From Kitasatospora sp. MAA19 (lineage in GTDB: Bacteria; Actinomycetota; Actinomycetes; Streptomycetales; Streptomycetaceae): a stretch of DNA of 64,000 bases. Both the position numbers and the translations under genes were made by a program. The notes below the pieces were generated by a model that saw only the letters and a program-made list of their open reading frames with translations, was not told the origin of the DNA and did not search any database. The DNA lies in assembly GCF_029894125.1 (NCBI RefSeq), contig NZ_JARXYZ010000009.1, forward strand, positions 1 to 64,000. Reading direction: 5' to 3'. Below are positions 18,004 through 26,733 of this stretch, one piece after another (within the stretch, counting starts at the first letter, position 1; every line of letters starts with the position of its first letter).

Positions 18004-18582
18004 TCAGGCGTGCCGAGGCACGGCGCCCTGGCGCAGCAGGGCGTCGAGGGAGTCGATGATCCAGGTCCAGGACGCCTGCGGGTCGACGGCGGTGTGGCTG
18101 AAGCTGCCCGCCGCCTCCAGGCTGATGTAGCCGTGGAAGACGCTGCCGAGCATGCGGACCGCGTGGGTCTGGTCCGGTTCGGCCAGGTCGTAGCCGCGCA
18201 GCAGGGCCCGGCTCATCTGCGCGTGCCGCACGCCCGCGCTGGCGGCGGCCGTCGCGTGGTCCAGGCGCAGCCGGGTGGCGTCGTAGCGGCCCGGGTGGCG
18301 GGCGGCGTAGTCGCGGTAGGCGTCGGCGAAGGCGGCGAGGGCGTCCCGGCCGGACCGGCCCGCGAGGGCGTCGGCGACGAGGTCGGCGAGCTCTTCGAGG
18401 GCGTGCAGGGCGATGCGGGTCTTGAGGTCCTGGGAGCTCTTGACGTGCGAGTACAGGCTGGCGGTCTGGACGCCGAAGCGTCGTGCCAGCGCGGCGACCG
18501 TGACCTGGTCGAATCCGACCTCGTCCGCGAGTTCCGCACCCGCGACGACGAGGCGTTGCGTACTGAGTCCTACCCGTGCCAT
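18004..18582 (-). CDS. TetR-family repressor (WHG-type C-terminus)
   Basis: A 192-aa regulator. The N-terminal HTH reads VTVAALARRFGVQTASLYSHVKS. The ligand-binding domain ends with the FHGYISLEAAGSF block typical of the TetR_C_33/WHG group. It shares direction with the SGNH hydrolase gene just downstream. An 11-bp tandem repeat upstream (18640-18661) is a candidate operator. Effector unknown. Confidence 0.88.
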   Translation of the reverse strand: MARVGLSTQRLVVAGAELADEVGFDQVTVAALARRFGVQTASLYSHVKSSQDLKTRIALHALEELADLVADALAGRSGRDALAAFADAYRDYAARHPGRYDATRLRLDHATAAASAGVRHAQMSRALLRGYDLAEPDQTHAVRMLGSVFHGYISLEAAGSFSHTAVDPQASWTWIIDSLDALLRQGAVPRHA

Positions 18583-18639
18583 GAGCTTCCTCCCATCCGG
18601 CTATAGCCAGTATGGGATTACCTACATGGTTTAGGCAAA

Positions 18640-18661
18640 TGGCAAACGAGTGGCAAACGAG
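18640..18661. promoter_or_regulatory. Tandem TGGCAAACGAG repeat
   Basis: Two perfect abutting 11-bp copies, 58-79 nt upstream of the TetR gene and just past the AraC gene end. The 11-bp period (one helical turn) suits a protein-binding site, but TetR sites are usually palindromic, so the assignment is weak. Confidence 0.4.
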
Positions 18662-18692
18662 TGCACTTCAGGTGGCCCCGGAGCCACCGGGC

Positions 18693-19700
18693 TCAGCCCG
18701 CCAGGATCACCGTGTCCGCCGGCCCGGAGAAGCCGGCCTGCTGCGCCGGGACCCCGGCGGCCGCGAGGCGGCGGTGCTCCTGCGGGCTGACGCCGCGGAC
18801 GCGCTTGAAGGCCGCCGAGAGGGCGAAGGCGTTGCTGTAGCCGACCTTGCGTGCCGCGAAGGCGACGGTGCACTCGGGTTCGCGCAGCAGGTCGGCGGCG
18901 ACGGCCAGGCGCCAGCCCGCCAGGTAGGCCATCGGCGGTTCGCCGACCAGCGCGGTGAAGCGGCGGGCCAGTCCCGCCCGCGACACCCCGACCTTCTGGG
19001 CGAGGTCGGCGACCGTCCAGGCGGTGGCCGGGTCGTCGTGCATCAGCCGCAGCACCGGCCCGACGACGGCGTCGTGCTGAGCCCGGTACCAGGCGGGGGC
19101 GCCGGAGTCGGGGGCGGCGAGCCAGGAGCGCAGGACGGAGACGACCAGCAGGTCCAGGATGCGGTCCAGGACGAGCTCCTGGCCGGGCTCGTTGCGCCCT
19201 ATCTCGGCGGCCAGCAGGTGCACCAGGGTGTCGTCCGCGCCGGTGCCGGCCGGGCGCACCAGCAGGGCGGGCAGGCAGCCGAGCAGGCGCTGGCCGATCT
19301 CGTGCTCGGCCTGGTAGGTGCCGGACAGGACCACCGAGGAGGCCTGATCGCCCTCCCGGCCCTGCCCCCAGGTCCGGACGCCGAGCGACATCACCTCGGA
19401 GACGTCGACCCCGCCGCGGGTGCAGACCTGTCCGGGGCCGACGATCACGTCCACGGGGGTGTCGGGGTCGTCCGCCACCGTGTACGGTTCCGGGCCGCGC
19501 ACGATCGCCACGTCGCCGGGGTGCAGCAGCAGCGGGGTACCCCGCTCGGGCAGGATCCACGCCTCTCCGCGGACCATCGTCACCACCGACAGCGGGGCCC
19601 GGTCCTCGATCCGCAGCGACCACGGCGGGGTGAGGATCGAGCGCAGCAGGAACGCGCCGCGGGCCTTGGGGCCGTCGAGGAGTCCCGTCAGAGTGTCCAT
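18693..19700 (-). CDS. AraC-family regulator with cupin domain
   Basis: A 335-aa regulator. The N-terminal half is a cupin-like ligand domain (AWILPERGTPLLLHPGDVAIVRG), and the C-terminal 100 residues hold two AraC HTH motifs (WTVADLAQKVGVSRAGLARRF and VAFAARKVGYSNAFALSAAFKRVRGVSP). The ATG at 19700 is chosen over an upstream one because upstream residues lack homology and would overlap the direct repeats. It is divergent from the DUF1772 gene at 19850, its likely target. Confidence 0.88.
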   Translation of the reverse strand: MDTLTGLLDGPKARGAFLLRSILTPPWSLRIEDRAPLSVVTMVRGEAWILPERGTPLLLHPGDVAIVRGPEPYTVADDPDTPVDVIVGPGQVCTRGGVDVSEVMSLGVRTWGQGREGDQASSVVLSGTYQAEHEIGQRLLGCLPALLVRPAGTGADDTLVHLLAAEIGRNEPGQELVLDRILDLLVVSVLRSWLAAPDSGAPAWYRAQHDAVVGPVLRLMHDDPATAWTVADLAQKVGVSRAGLARRFTALVGEPPMAYLAGWRLAVAADLLREPECTVAFAARKVGYSNAFALSAAFKRVRGVSPQEHRRLAAAGVPAQQAGFSGPADTVILAG

Positions 19701-19726
19701 GGGACCCAAGTGTAGACGGCAGGACA

Positions 19727-19749
19727 TCATTTGACGTCTCGTCATTTGA
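19727..19749. promoter_or_regulatory. Two TCATTTGA direct repeats, putative AraC operator
   Basis: Perfect 8-bp copies at 19727-19734 and 19742-19749 (15-bp period) in the 149-nt divergent gap between the AraC-type regulator and the DUF1772 gene. AraC proteins with two HTH motifs typically bind such direct repeats. The repeats are AT-rich against a high-GC background. Confidence 0.5.
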
Positions 19750-19849
19750 GAGGGTCTTGAGCGATCGAGGTGGCCCGAGCGGCCCGGATGCCGGATGATC
19801 GGCGCACGGGGGACGGACCGATACGCAGAGACAGTGAGGGGCTACGAAG

Positions 19850-20344
19850 ATGGAACTGGCACGCACACTCGTACTGGTGGCGGCCACCGTCACCTGCGGA
19901 CTGACCGCCGGGCTGTTCTACGCCTACGCGTGCTCGGTCATGCCCGCGCTCGCGCGGGTCGAGGACCGCGCGTTCATCGAGGTCATGCAGCGCGTCAACG
20001 TGGCGATCCTGAACGGCTGGTTCGTCCTCGGCTTCGTCGGCGCCCTCCTCAGCACCGGCGCCGCCGTCGCCCTCCACCTCCCCTCCGACGGCCACCACGC
20101 ACTACCCGCCACCATCGCCGCCCTCGTGCTCTACGTCGCCGCGATCGGCGTCACCCGCTCCGTCAACATCCCGCTCAACGACGAACTCGCCGCCGCCGGC
20201 GAACCCAAGCGCATCACCGACCCCGCCGGCGTCCGAAGCCGCTTCGAAGCCCGCTGGGTCCGCTTCAACGTGCTACGCGCCCTGCTCTGCACCGCCGCCC
20301 TCGGCTGCCTCGCCTGGGCGCTGATCCTGCACGGCCAGGCCTGA
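19850..20344 (+). CDS. DUF1772 (anthrone-oxygenase-like) membrane protein
   Basis: A 164-aa four-helix membrane protein with the DUF1772 signature: GLTAGLFYAYACSVMPAL in helix 1, SVNIPLNDELA before the last third, and RFEARWVRFNVLRALLCTAAL at the end. Family members include fungal anthrone oxygenases, but most bacterial ones are uncharacterised. Divergent from the AraC gene, so regulation by it is likely. A strong bidirectional hairpin follows. Confidence 0.85.
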   Translation: MELARTLVLVAATVTCGLTAGLFYAYACSVMPALARVEDRAFIEVMQRVNVAILNGWFVLGFVGALLSTGAAVALHLPSDGHHALPATIAALVLYVAAIGVTRSVNIPLNDELAAAGEPKRITDPAGVRSRFEARWVRFNVLRALLCTAALGCLAWALILHGQA

Positions 20345-20405
20345 CGAAGCGGCCTGCCGGAGCGCCCTGCCGGAGCGGCCTGCCGCGGCCGACCGGTCGG
20401 GGCGC

Positions 20406-20456
20406 GATCACGCCTTCGAACTCCCGCTCGCGTAGCGGGAGTTCGAAGGCGTGATC
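20406..20456. terminator. Perfect 23-bp inverted repeat between convergent genes
   Basis: Arms 20406-20428 and 20434-20456 are perfectly complementary around a 5-nt CGCGT loop. It lies between the DUF1772 gene (+) and the deacetylase gene (-), two bases from the latter's stop codon, so it is a bidirectional terminator. Confidence 0.9.
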
Positions 20457-20458
20457 CG

Positions 20459-21172
20459 CTATCCGCAGAGAGTGCCGAAGGTGTACCCGCGCGCCTTGAG
20501 GGTGGACAGGATCGTCGGCAGCGCGGCGGCCGTCTGGCCGCGGTTGCCGCCGCCGTCGTGCATCAGGACCACCGAGCCCGGGCGGACGTGGTTCAGCACC
20601 CGCGACTGGATGGCCGCCGTCCCCGGCCGGGACCAGTCGGCCGGATCCACCGACCACAGCACCACCTGCTTGCCGAGCGCCGCCGCGCGCGAGCGCACCG
20701 CGCCGTTGACCGCGCCGTACGGCGGGCGCAGGCAGCTGGGGGTGCGACCGGTCTGGGCGCGGATCGCCCGGTCCGTGTCGGTCACCTGGGCGTTGAGGGC
20801 GGATCCGGAGAGCCTGCGCAGGTCCGGGTGCGACCAGGAGTGGTTCTGCACGCTGTGGCCCGCCCGGGCGACCTGCCCGGTGAGCCCGGGATGGGCGGCG
20901 ACGTTCTGCCCGATCTCGAAGAAGGTCGCGCGCACCCCGTAGCGGGCGAGGATCCCGAGGATCTCGGGCGTGTACGCGGGGCTGGGGCCGTCGTCGAAAG
21001 TGAGGTAGACGACCTTTCCACCCTTGCCCGCCGCGTCCGCCCTGCCCCCCGCCGCCTCGGCCGGGGCCGCGGGCACCGCGACCGCCGCTCCGGCCAGCAG
21101 CGCGACGGCGAGTGCGCCGATCGTGGCCCTGAACCCTCCAACTGACCTACGCCTGCCGGAATGTGCGACCAT
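20459..21172 (-). CDS. Secreted polysaccharide deacetylase (CE4)
   Basis: A 237-aa protein with a Sec signal (ATIGALAVALLAGAAVAVPAAPAEA) and a NodB-type deacetylase domain with all five motifs: TFDDGPSP (catalytic base Asp and metal Asp), HSWSHPDL (metal His pair), RPPYGAVN, VLWSVDPADW and VLMHDGGG (catalytic His region). It removes acetyl groups from chitin, peptidoglycan or similar glycans at the cell surface. Start ATG 21172 is chosen because the signal peptide begins there. Confidence 0.92.
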   Translation of the reverse strand: MVAHSGRRRSVGGFRATIGALAVALLAGAAVAVPAAPAEAAGGRADAAGKGGKVVYLTFDDGPSPAYTPEILGILARYGVRATFFEIGQNVAAHPGLTGQVARAGHSVQNHSWSHPDLRRLSGSALNAQVTDTDRAIRAQTGRTPSCLRPPYGAVNGAVRSRAAALGKQVVLWSVDPADWSRPGTAAIQSRVLNHVRPGSVVLMHDGGGNRGQTAAALPTILSTLKARGYTFGTLCG

Positions 21173-21442
21173 GCCTGCCCCCTGCCCGTGAGGTCGGAAC
21201 TGCCCTGTACCGCCCAGTCTGCGCCGAAGGGCGCTGCCTCCGCGACCGGCCGGGGGCGAATTCGGCCAGCCGCTCGGCGGGTTGACCAGCGGCGGGGCCG
21301 AGAGCCCGGGCATGCCGACCGCCCCCGGCGGGATCCACCGGAGGCGGTGCGGCAACCCCGCTGCGGGGCCCGAGCGTTCGGAGCGCGAGGACCGTCCGAC
21401 GCGCAAGCGCTCAGCGCATGGACGTCCAGCGCACACGGACGT

Positions 21443-22042
21443 TCAGCGCGAGGCGCGGCCGTGCAGGACCAGGGACCGGGTCAGAGCGGCCAGCCCCGCC
21501 GTGCAGAGCAGCGTGCGCAGCATGTTGGTGGCCACCCAGGTGCCCTCGAACTTGGCGCGCACGCCGGCGAAGTCGGTGATCTGGGACGGGTCGCCGGCCT
21601 GCGCCAGCTGGTTGTTGAGCGGGATGTTGACGCCCATCGTGACCATCAGCGCCACCACGTAGAGCACCGTCGCCGCGGCCGCCCACAGCGCCGCCTGCCG
21701 ACGCCCGGCCTTGTGCTGCAGCCAGGCCGCCACGCCCGTCGCGACGAAGGCGCCGACGAAGACCAGGCCGAACATCCCGTTCTCGATCGACTTGTTGATG
21801 TGCTGCATCGCCGTCACGTACGTCCGGTCGTCGCCGGCCGCCAGGCCCGGCATCACCGACACGTCGAAGGCGAAGAACAGGCCCGCCATCAGGCCCATGG
21901 CGATGGTCGCGCCCACGAGGACGGGCCCGGCGGCCTTGCTCCGCGCGGCGGGGGCCGCCGACGTCGGGGCGCCCGGCGCGAGGCCGCTGAAGGAGGGTGG
22001 AGCGGTGTAGGAAGCAGGGGTCGCGGACTGGTTCGAGCGCAT
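21443..22042 (-). CDS. Second DUF1772 membrane protein, N-terminally extended
   Basis: A 199-aa paralogue of the protein at 19850-20344: GLMAGLFFAFDVSVMPGL, GVNIPLNNQLAQAGDP and KFEGTWVATNMLRTLLCTAGL align with the same blocks there. It adds about 38 Ala/Pro/Ser-rich residues before helix 1. The two copies lie 1.1 kb apart in opposite orientation, which suggests an old local duplication or parallel recruitment. Function is not established. Confidence 0.82.
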   Translation of the reverse strand: MRSNQSATPASYTAPPSFSGLAPGAPTSAAPAARSKAAGPVLVGATIAMGLMAGLFFAFDVSVMPGLAAGDDRTYVTAMQHINKSIENGMFGLVFVGAFVATGVAAWLQHKAGRRQAALWAAAATVLYVVALMVTMGVNIPLNNQLAQAGDPSQITDFAGVRAKFEGTWVATNMLRTLLCTAGLAALTRSLVLHGRASR

Positions 22043-22233
22043 CGGTAATCCTTCGGTTTCTCCCCGGCCCCCGCCCAGCGCGGGGGCCGTCACGGTACCG
22101 GGCACCGGCTTCCGCACCCCTCCCGGATCGGCCCGGGCGGACGGTCAGGAAGCCGGCGAGGCCCGGCACCGACGATCAACGGAACTGACTGGCACGGCGG
22201 TCGGGCGGTGCCGCGGGTGGATCGGCGGGCGGC

Positions 22234-23166
22234 TCACACGTTCCACACGCCCGAGGCCGCGGCCTCACGGGCGAAGTCGGCGAAATCCCTCGGCTCACGA
22301 CCCAACGCCCGCCGCACCCCGTCCCCCAACGACGCGTTACGACCGTCCAGGATCACCGAGAACAACTCCGCGAAGTCCCCCGGCAACCCCGCCTCCTCCA
22401 ACACCCGCCGATACGACTCCCCCGACACCGCCTCGAACCGCACCACCCGCCCCGTCGCCCGCGACAACTCCACCGCCACATCCCCGAACGACAACAACCG
22501 CGGCCCCGTCAGCTCATACACCTCCCCCGCATGCCCCGCCCGCGTCAACGCCGCCACCGCCACCTCCGCGATGTCCTCCGCATCCACGAACGGCTCCACC
22601 GCACCCCCCACCGGCAACGCCAACTCCCCCACCCGCACCGGATCCAGGAAGAAGCTCTCACTGAAGTTCTGGTTGAACCACGCACACCGCACCACCGTCC
22701 ACGCGGCCCCCGACTCCATCACCGCCTTCTCCCCCGCCTCCGCCGCCTCCTCGCCACGCCCCGACAACAACACCAACCGCCCCACCCCACGCTCCACCGC
22801 CAACCGCGCGAACGCCCCCACCGCCTCCACCGCCCCCGGAAACGCCAGATCCGGGTAATACGTCAGATACGCCGCACTCACCCCCTCCAACGCCGCACCC
22901 CACGTCCCCTCGTCATGCCAGTCGAACGGCACCGCCCCCGACCGCGACCCCACCCGCACCCCGTACCCCGACACCGACAACCGCTCCGCCACCCGCCGAC
23001 CCGTCTTACCCGTGCCACCCACCACGAGCACCACACCGGCATCGACCGGAAGATCCACAACACCCTTGGCAACCACAGCAGCCACCCCATTCGGAGAAGA
23101 AGAAGTCGAAGAAACCAGCGGACTCGGGCGATCCTGCGAACCCGGTCGGTCCGTCCTCATGTCCAC
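22234..23166 (-). CDS. NmrA-like NAD(P)-binding protein
   Basis: A 310-aa reductase-type protein. After a 42-residue low-complexity N-terminus comes VVLVVGGTGKTGRRVAERL (dinucleotide binding), then LVLLSGRG, VRCAWFNQNFSESFF and EVYELTGPRLLSF, the pattern of NmrA/azoreductase-like SDRs. The coding strand prefers G-ending codons, so the plus strand here is C-rich and G-poor, as in the first 4 kb. A start further downstream, nearer the Rossmann motif, is possible. Confidence 0.8.
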   Translation of the reverse strand: MDMRTDRPGSQDRPSPLVSSTSSSPNGVAAVVAKGVVDLPVDAGVVLVVGGTGKTGRRVAERLSVSGYGVRVGSRSGAVPFDWHDEGTWGAALEGVSAAYLTYYPDLAFPGAVEAVGAFARLAVERGVGRLVLLSGRGEEAAEAGEKAVMESGAAWTVVRCAWFNQNFSESFFLDPVRVGELALPVGGAVEPFVDAEDIAEVAVAALTRAGHAGEVYELTGPRLLSFGDVAVELSRATGRVVRFEAVSGESYRRVLEEAGLPGDFAELFSVILDGRNASLGDGVRRALGREPRDFADFAREAAASGVWNV

Positions 23167-23877
23167 CAGTCAAATCCACTCCGAGCCGGCGAACCATAGC
23201 CTCCACACTCACATCCATGCGCGAGCGTCTATGTCCCCCGGCGGGCCCCGAACCGCGAGGCCACACCTCCTCCGCCATCCACCAGAACACACCCGGCCCG
23301 CCGCCAACCACCGCCCTCGACCCCGTCTCCAGCGGCCCTGTAGCGCGCACACACCGCACCCACACACCACCCGCGGCCGCCGGGTGCGGGAAGTGCCGGA
23401 GAACGGCGGAAAACACCGTGCCGCGGCCGTGCGATTCGGTGGCGAACCATACGGGGGGCGGGAATTCACGGGTAACGCGGAGCCCAAGCGGCACCGGCGG
23501 AAACCCCGCGGGGCCGGCGGCGCCGGGCCGGCCAGATGAACCACCCGCTCTGCCGCGCCGAGGGCATCCCGCTCCTCGGTAGCGGCGGGACGGACCTGCG
23601 GGCGGGCTTCGCGGCCGCGCTGCGGGCCCGACCCCGGCCCCCGCCCCGGCCCCGGCCAGGCGTGGTGGTGGTGCTGACGGAGGGCCAGATCCGGTGGCCG
23701 TCGGCGCCGCCGCCGTGCCGCACGGTGGTGGGCCGGTTCCCCCGGCCCAGCCCGCCCCGGGCCGTCCGCGAGGTGAACCCGGAGCACAGCCGGACGCGCC
23801 GCCCGGGTGGGCGCGGGTGGTCACCATCAGGTGAGTCCCCCGCGCTCGGGGCGGCGCGTCGGGGCCGGCTCGGCAGG
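23167..23877. other. Intergenic 0.7 kb at the NRPS cluster edge
   Basis: High-GC DNA between the NmrA-like start and the last NRPS gene. Overlapping open frames exist on both strands but without recognisable domains or ribosome-binding sites. It must hold the NmrA-gene promoter and the NRPS transcript end. Confidence 0.4.
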
Positions 23878-26733
23878 TCAGCCGACCATGGCCGCCAGGA
23901 CGCTGCGCCAGTCCTCGCCGGGCTCCAGGGTCAGCGGGCCGGCCAAGGCCTCGGCCCGGTAGTGCCAGGGGCGGCGGAGTTCCGGGTCCGCGTCGGGGCG
24001 CAGGTCGAGCGGGCTGGCGGAGTCGAGCAGGCGCAGGAGCTCGCCGGTGAAGTCCGCCCAGGAGACGTGCCCGCTGACGGCGTTGACGATCCGGCCGGCG
24101 GCGGGGCTCCGGTCCGCGACGCAGGCGGCGAGCGCCCGGGCCAGCGCGGCGGAGTGCACCCAGGACGCGCCGTACCAGCTGGGGCGGTCGCCGGGGGCGG
24201 GGGCGGGGAGGGCGATCGGCTGCCCGGCCAGCGCGGCCTGGTAGAGGGCGCCGGTGGAGCCCCAGCGGAGCTGGTCGCGCAGGCGCTGCTGCGGGCCCCA
24301 GACGATCGGGGCGCGGACCGCCGTGGCGGGGCCCCGGCCGGTGGCGGCGGCGTCGAACAGGATGCGCTCGCAGTCCAGCTTGGCCTGCCCGTACGGGGTG
24401 ACCGGTTCGCCGGTCGGGCCGCCTTCGGCGACGTCGGTGCCGGCCGGGCGGCCGTAGGCGTCGATGCTGCTGACGAAGACGAACGGGCCGCCGCGCCAGC
24501 CGTCGACCAGGGCGCGCATCGCGGCGAGGTCGACGGCGTGCTCGGTGAAGGTGCAGGCGGCGTGGATGACGGCGTCGACGCCTTCGACCGCGCGGCGCAG
24601 GCCGTCGAGGTCGCCGAGGTCGCCCTCGACCACCTCGGCGCCGTGCAGGGCGGGCAGGTGGGCGGACTCGGGCCGGACCAGGGCCCGGACGGGGCGGCCC
24701 TGCGCCATCAGCTCCTGCAGGACGGCCGCACCGACACCACCGGTGGCGCCGGTGAGCAGCACGGTGCCCGCGCGGGAGCGGGCGCCCGGGCGGGCACCGG
24801 TGCGGGCGGGCGCGGCACGACGCTCGTCCTCACGGGTGGCGAGCAGCGCGGCGAGGGCGCGCGGGGTGCGCTGCTCCAGCACGTCCAGGCCGGTGAGCGG
24901 CAGGCCGGTGCGGGTGCGCAGACGCTCGGCGAGCTGGACGGCGACGAGGGAGTGGCCGCCGAGGGCGAAGAAGTCGCCGTCGGCGGACGGGGTGGCGCCG
25001 AGCAGTTCGCCGAAGGCCGTCCGGACGGCGTCGAGCGGGCCGGTCCGCGCCGGGGTGGTCGGGGCGGCGCCGGGCAGCCGGTCGCCGTCGGGGGTGCCGT
25101 CGGGCCGGCGCGGCAGCCGGTCCACCAGGGTGACGGCGAGCGGGAGTCGGCCGGGCGCGAGGTGGCGGCGCAGCGCGGCGCGCAGTTCGGCGCCGGTCGG
25201 GGCGACGGGGCCGCGCACCACGGCGTAGGCGAGCGGCGGTCCGTCGGCGCTCTCGACAACGGCCGCCTCGACCACCCGGGGATCGGCCGTCAGCCCGGCG
25301 ACGACCGGGTGCCGGTCGGCGGCCAGGCGGGTGCCGGGGAGTGCGGAGAGGGGGCGGTCGGGGTCGGCGGCGACGGCGGCGAGCAGGTCCGCGAAGGCGG
25401 CGAGCAGCTGTTCGGCGGTGCCCTCGTCCAGGGCGTCCCGGTCGTGCTGGACCAGGCAACGCGGCTGCGGGCCGTCCTCGACCAGCAGGGTGAGGCCGAA
25501 CTTGGCCAGGCCCAGGTCGAGTTCGACGTCCTCGGCGGTGAGGCCGGGAAGCGTGAACGGCTCGGCGGGGCGGACGAGGTCGCAGCTGACGGACAGCAGC
25601 GGGGTGCCGTCGGCGCCGCGGGCCGCCGCGCCGAGCCGCTCGACGACCAGGTCGAAGGGGATCTCGTGGTGCTGCTGGGCGTCGAGCAGGGCGGCCCGGG
25701 CCCGGGTGAGGACGTCGGTGAAGGTCGGGTCGCCGGCCAGGTCGGCGCGGACGGCGAGGGTGTTGACGCCGAGGCCGACGGTGCGGCGCAGTTCGGGCCG
25801 CAGGCGCTGGCCGCTGGCGCAGCCGAGGGTGAGGTCGGCCTGGTCGGCGGCGGTGCGCAGGGTCGCGAAGGCGGCGGCCAGGACGACGGCGAACAGGGTG
25901 GCGCCGTGCCGGGCGCCGAGTCGGCGCAGGCCGTCCACGGTGGCGGGGGCGAGCGGGGCGGTGTGCAGGGCGGCCCGGCGCTCGCGCGCGCCGGAGGGGA
26001 CGGGCCGCAGCAGCGCCAGCGGGCGGGCGCCGGCCAGGTGTGCGGCGCGGGCGTCGGCGGCGGCGGTGAGTTCGGCGTCGCGGGCGCGTTCCTGCCGGGC
26101 GTACTCGGCGTACGACGGCCCGGCCGGCGGGAGTTGCGGCGGCAGGCCGTCGCGGGCGGCGGCGTAGAGGGCGGCGAGGTCGGCCGCGAGGACGGGCAGC
26201 GAGCCGCCGTCGACGGCGATGTGATGGATCGTCAGCAGCAGGGTGTGGTCCTGCGGGCCGTGCCGCAGCAGCAGGGCGCGCAGGACCGGCCCGGTGGCGA
26301 GGTCGAAGGGGCGGGCGGCCTCCGCGGCGAGCAGGGCGGGGGCGTTGTTCCCGGCGCCGTTCTCCCAGGTGGCGTCCACCGTGCGCAGCGGCACCGGGCC
26401 GACCGGGTCGGCCTGCTGGTACGGCTCGTCGCCCTGGCGGCCGTAGCGGGTGCGCAGGGCGGCGTGCCGCTCGGTGAGGCCGGTGAGGGCGGTGGCGAGG
26501 GCGGCGGGGTCGAGCGGTCCGCGCAGGCGGGTGGCGAGCGGGACGTTGTAGAGGGCGCCGCCCTGGCCGAGGTGGTCCATCAGCCACATCCGCTGCTGGG
26601 CGTGCGAGAGCGGGGCGGGGCCGGCCGGTCCGGCTTCCTGGTCCGCCGGGCGCCCGCCGGTGGCGGGGCGGTTGCGGCGGGCGCGGCGCAGCAGGTCGGC
26701 CTGGTCGGCGGCCTGGTGCTCGGGGGCGGTCAT
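23878..26733 (-). CDS. NRPS terminal module: C - relic A - T - reductase
   Basis: A 951-aa last synthetase of the locus. The condensation domain (about residues 45-440) has HHIAVDG near 168. It is followed by only the C-terminal subdomain of an adenylation domain (about 450-535). Its A10-like tail, LPRRPDGTPDGDRL, lacks the catalytic Lys of the usual NGKxDR. A carrier domain has FFALGGHSLVA (phosphopantetheine Ser near 594). From about 650 a reductase/extended SDR domain shows VLLTGATGGVGAAVL and YGQAKLD (catalytic Tyr/Lys), suited to NAD(P)H release of the thioester as aldehyde or alcohol. The carrier must be loaded in trans. ATG overlaps the upstream stop (ATGA). Confidence 0.88.
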   Translation of the reverse strand: MTAPEHQAADQADLLRRARRNRPATGGRPADQEAGPAGPAPLSHAQQRMWLMDHLGQGGALYNVPLATRLRGPLDPAALATALTGLTERHAALRTRYGRQGDEPYQQADPVGPVPLRTVDATWENGAGNNAPALLAAEAARPFDLATGPVLRALLLRHGPQDHTLLLTIHHIAVDGGSLPVLAADLAALYAAARDGLPPQLPPAGPSYAEYARQERARDAELTAAADARAAHLAGARPLALLRPVPSGARERRAALHTAPLAPATVDGLRRLGARHGATLFAVVLAAAFATLRTAADQADLTLGCASGQRLRPELRRTVGLGVNTLAVRADLAGDPTFTDVLTRARAALLDAQQHHEIPFDLVVERLGAAARGADGTPLLSVSCDLVRPAEPFTLPGLTAEDVELDLGLAKFGLTLLVEDGPQPRCLVQHDRDALDEGTAEQLLAAFADLLAAVAADPDRPLSALPGTRLAADRHPVVAGLTADPRVVEAAVVESADGPPLAYAVVRGPVAPTGAELRAALRRHLAPGRLPLAVTLVDRLPRRPDGTPDGDRLPGAAPTTPARTGPLDAVRTAFGELLGATPSADGDFFALGGHSLVAVQLAERLRTRTGLPLTGLDVLEQRTPRALAALLATREDERRAAPARTGARPGARSRAGTVLLTGATGGVGAAVLQELMAQGRPVRALVRPESAHLPALHGAEVVEGDLGDLDGLRRAVEGVDAVIHAACTFTEHAVDLAAMRALVDGWRGGPFVFVSSIDAYGRPAGTDVAEGGPTGEPVTPYGQAKLDCERILFDAAATGRGPATAVRAPIVWGPQQRLRDQLRWGSTGALYQAALAGQPIALPAPAPGDRPSWYGASWVHSAALARALAACVADRSPAAGRIVNAVSGHVSWADFTGELLRLLDSASPLDLRPDADPELRRPWHYRAEALAGPLTLEPGEDWRSVLAAMVG

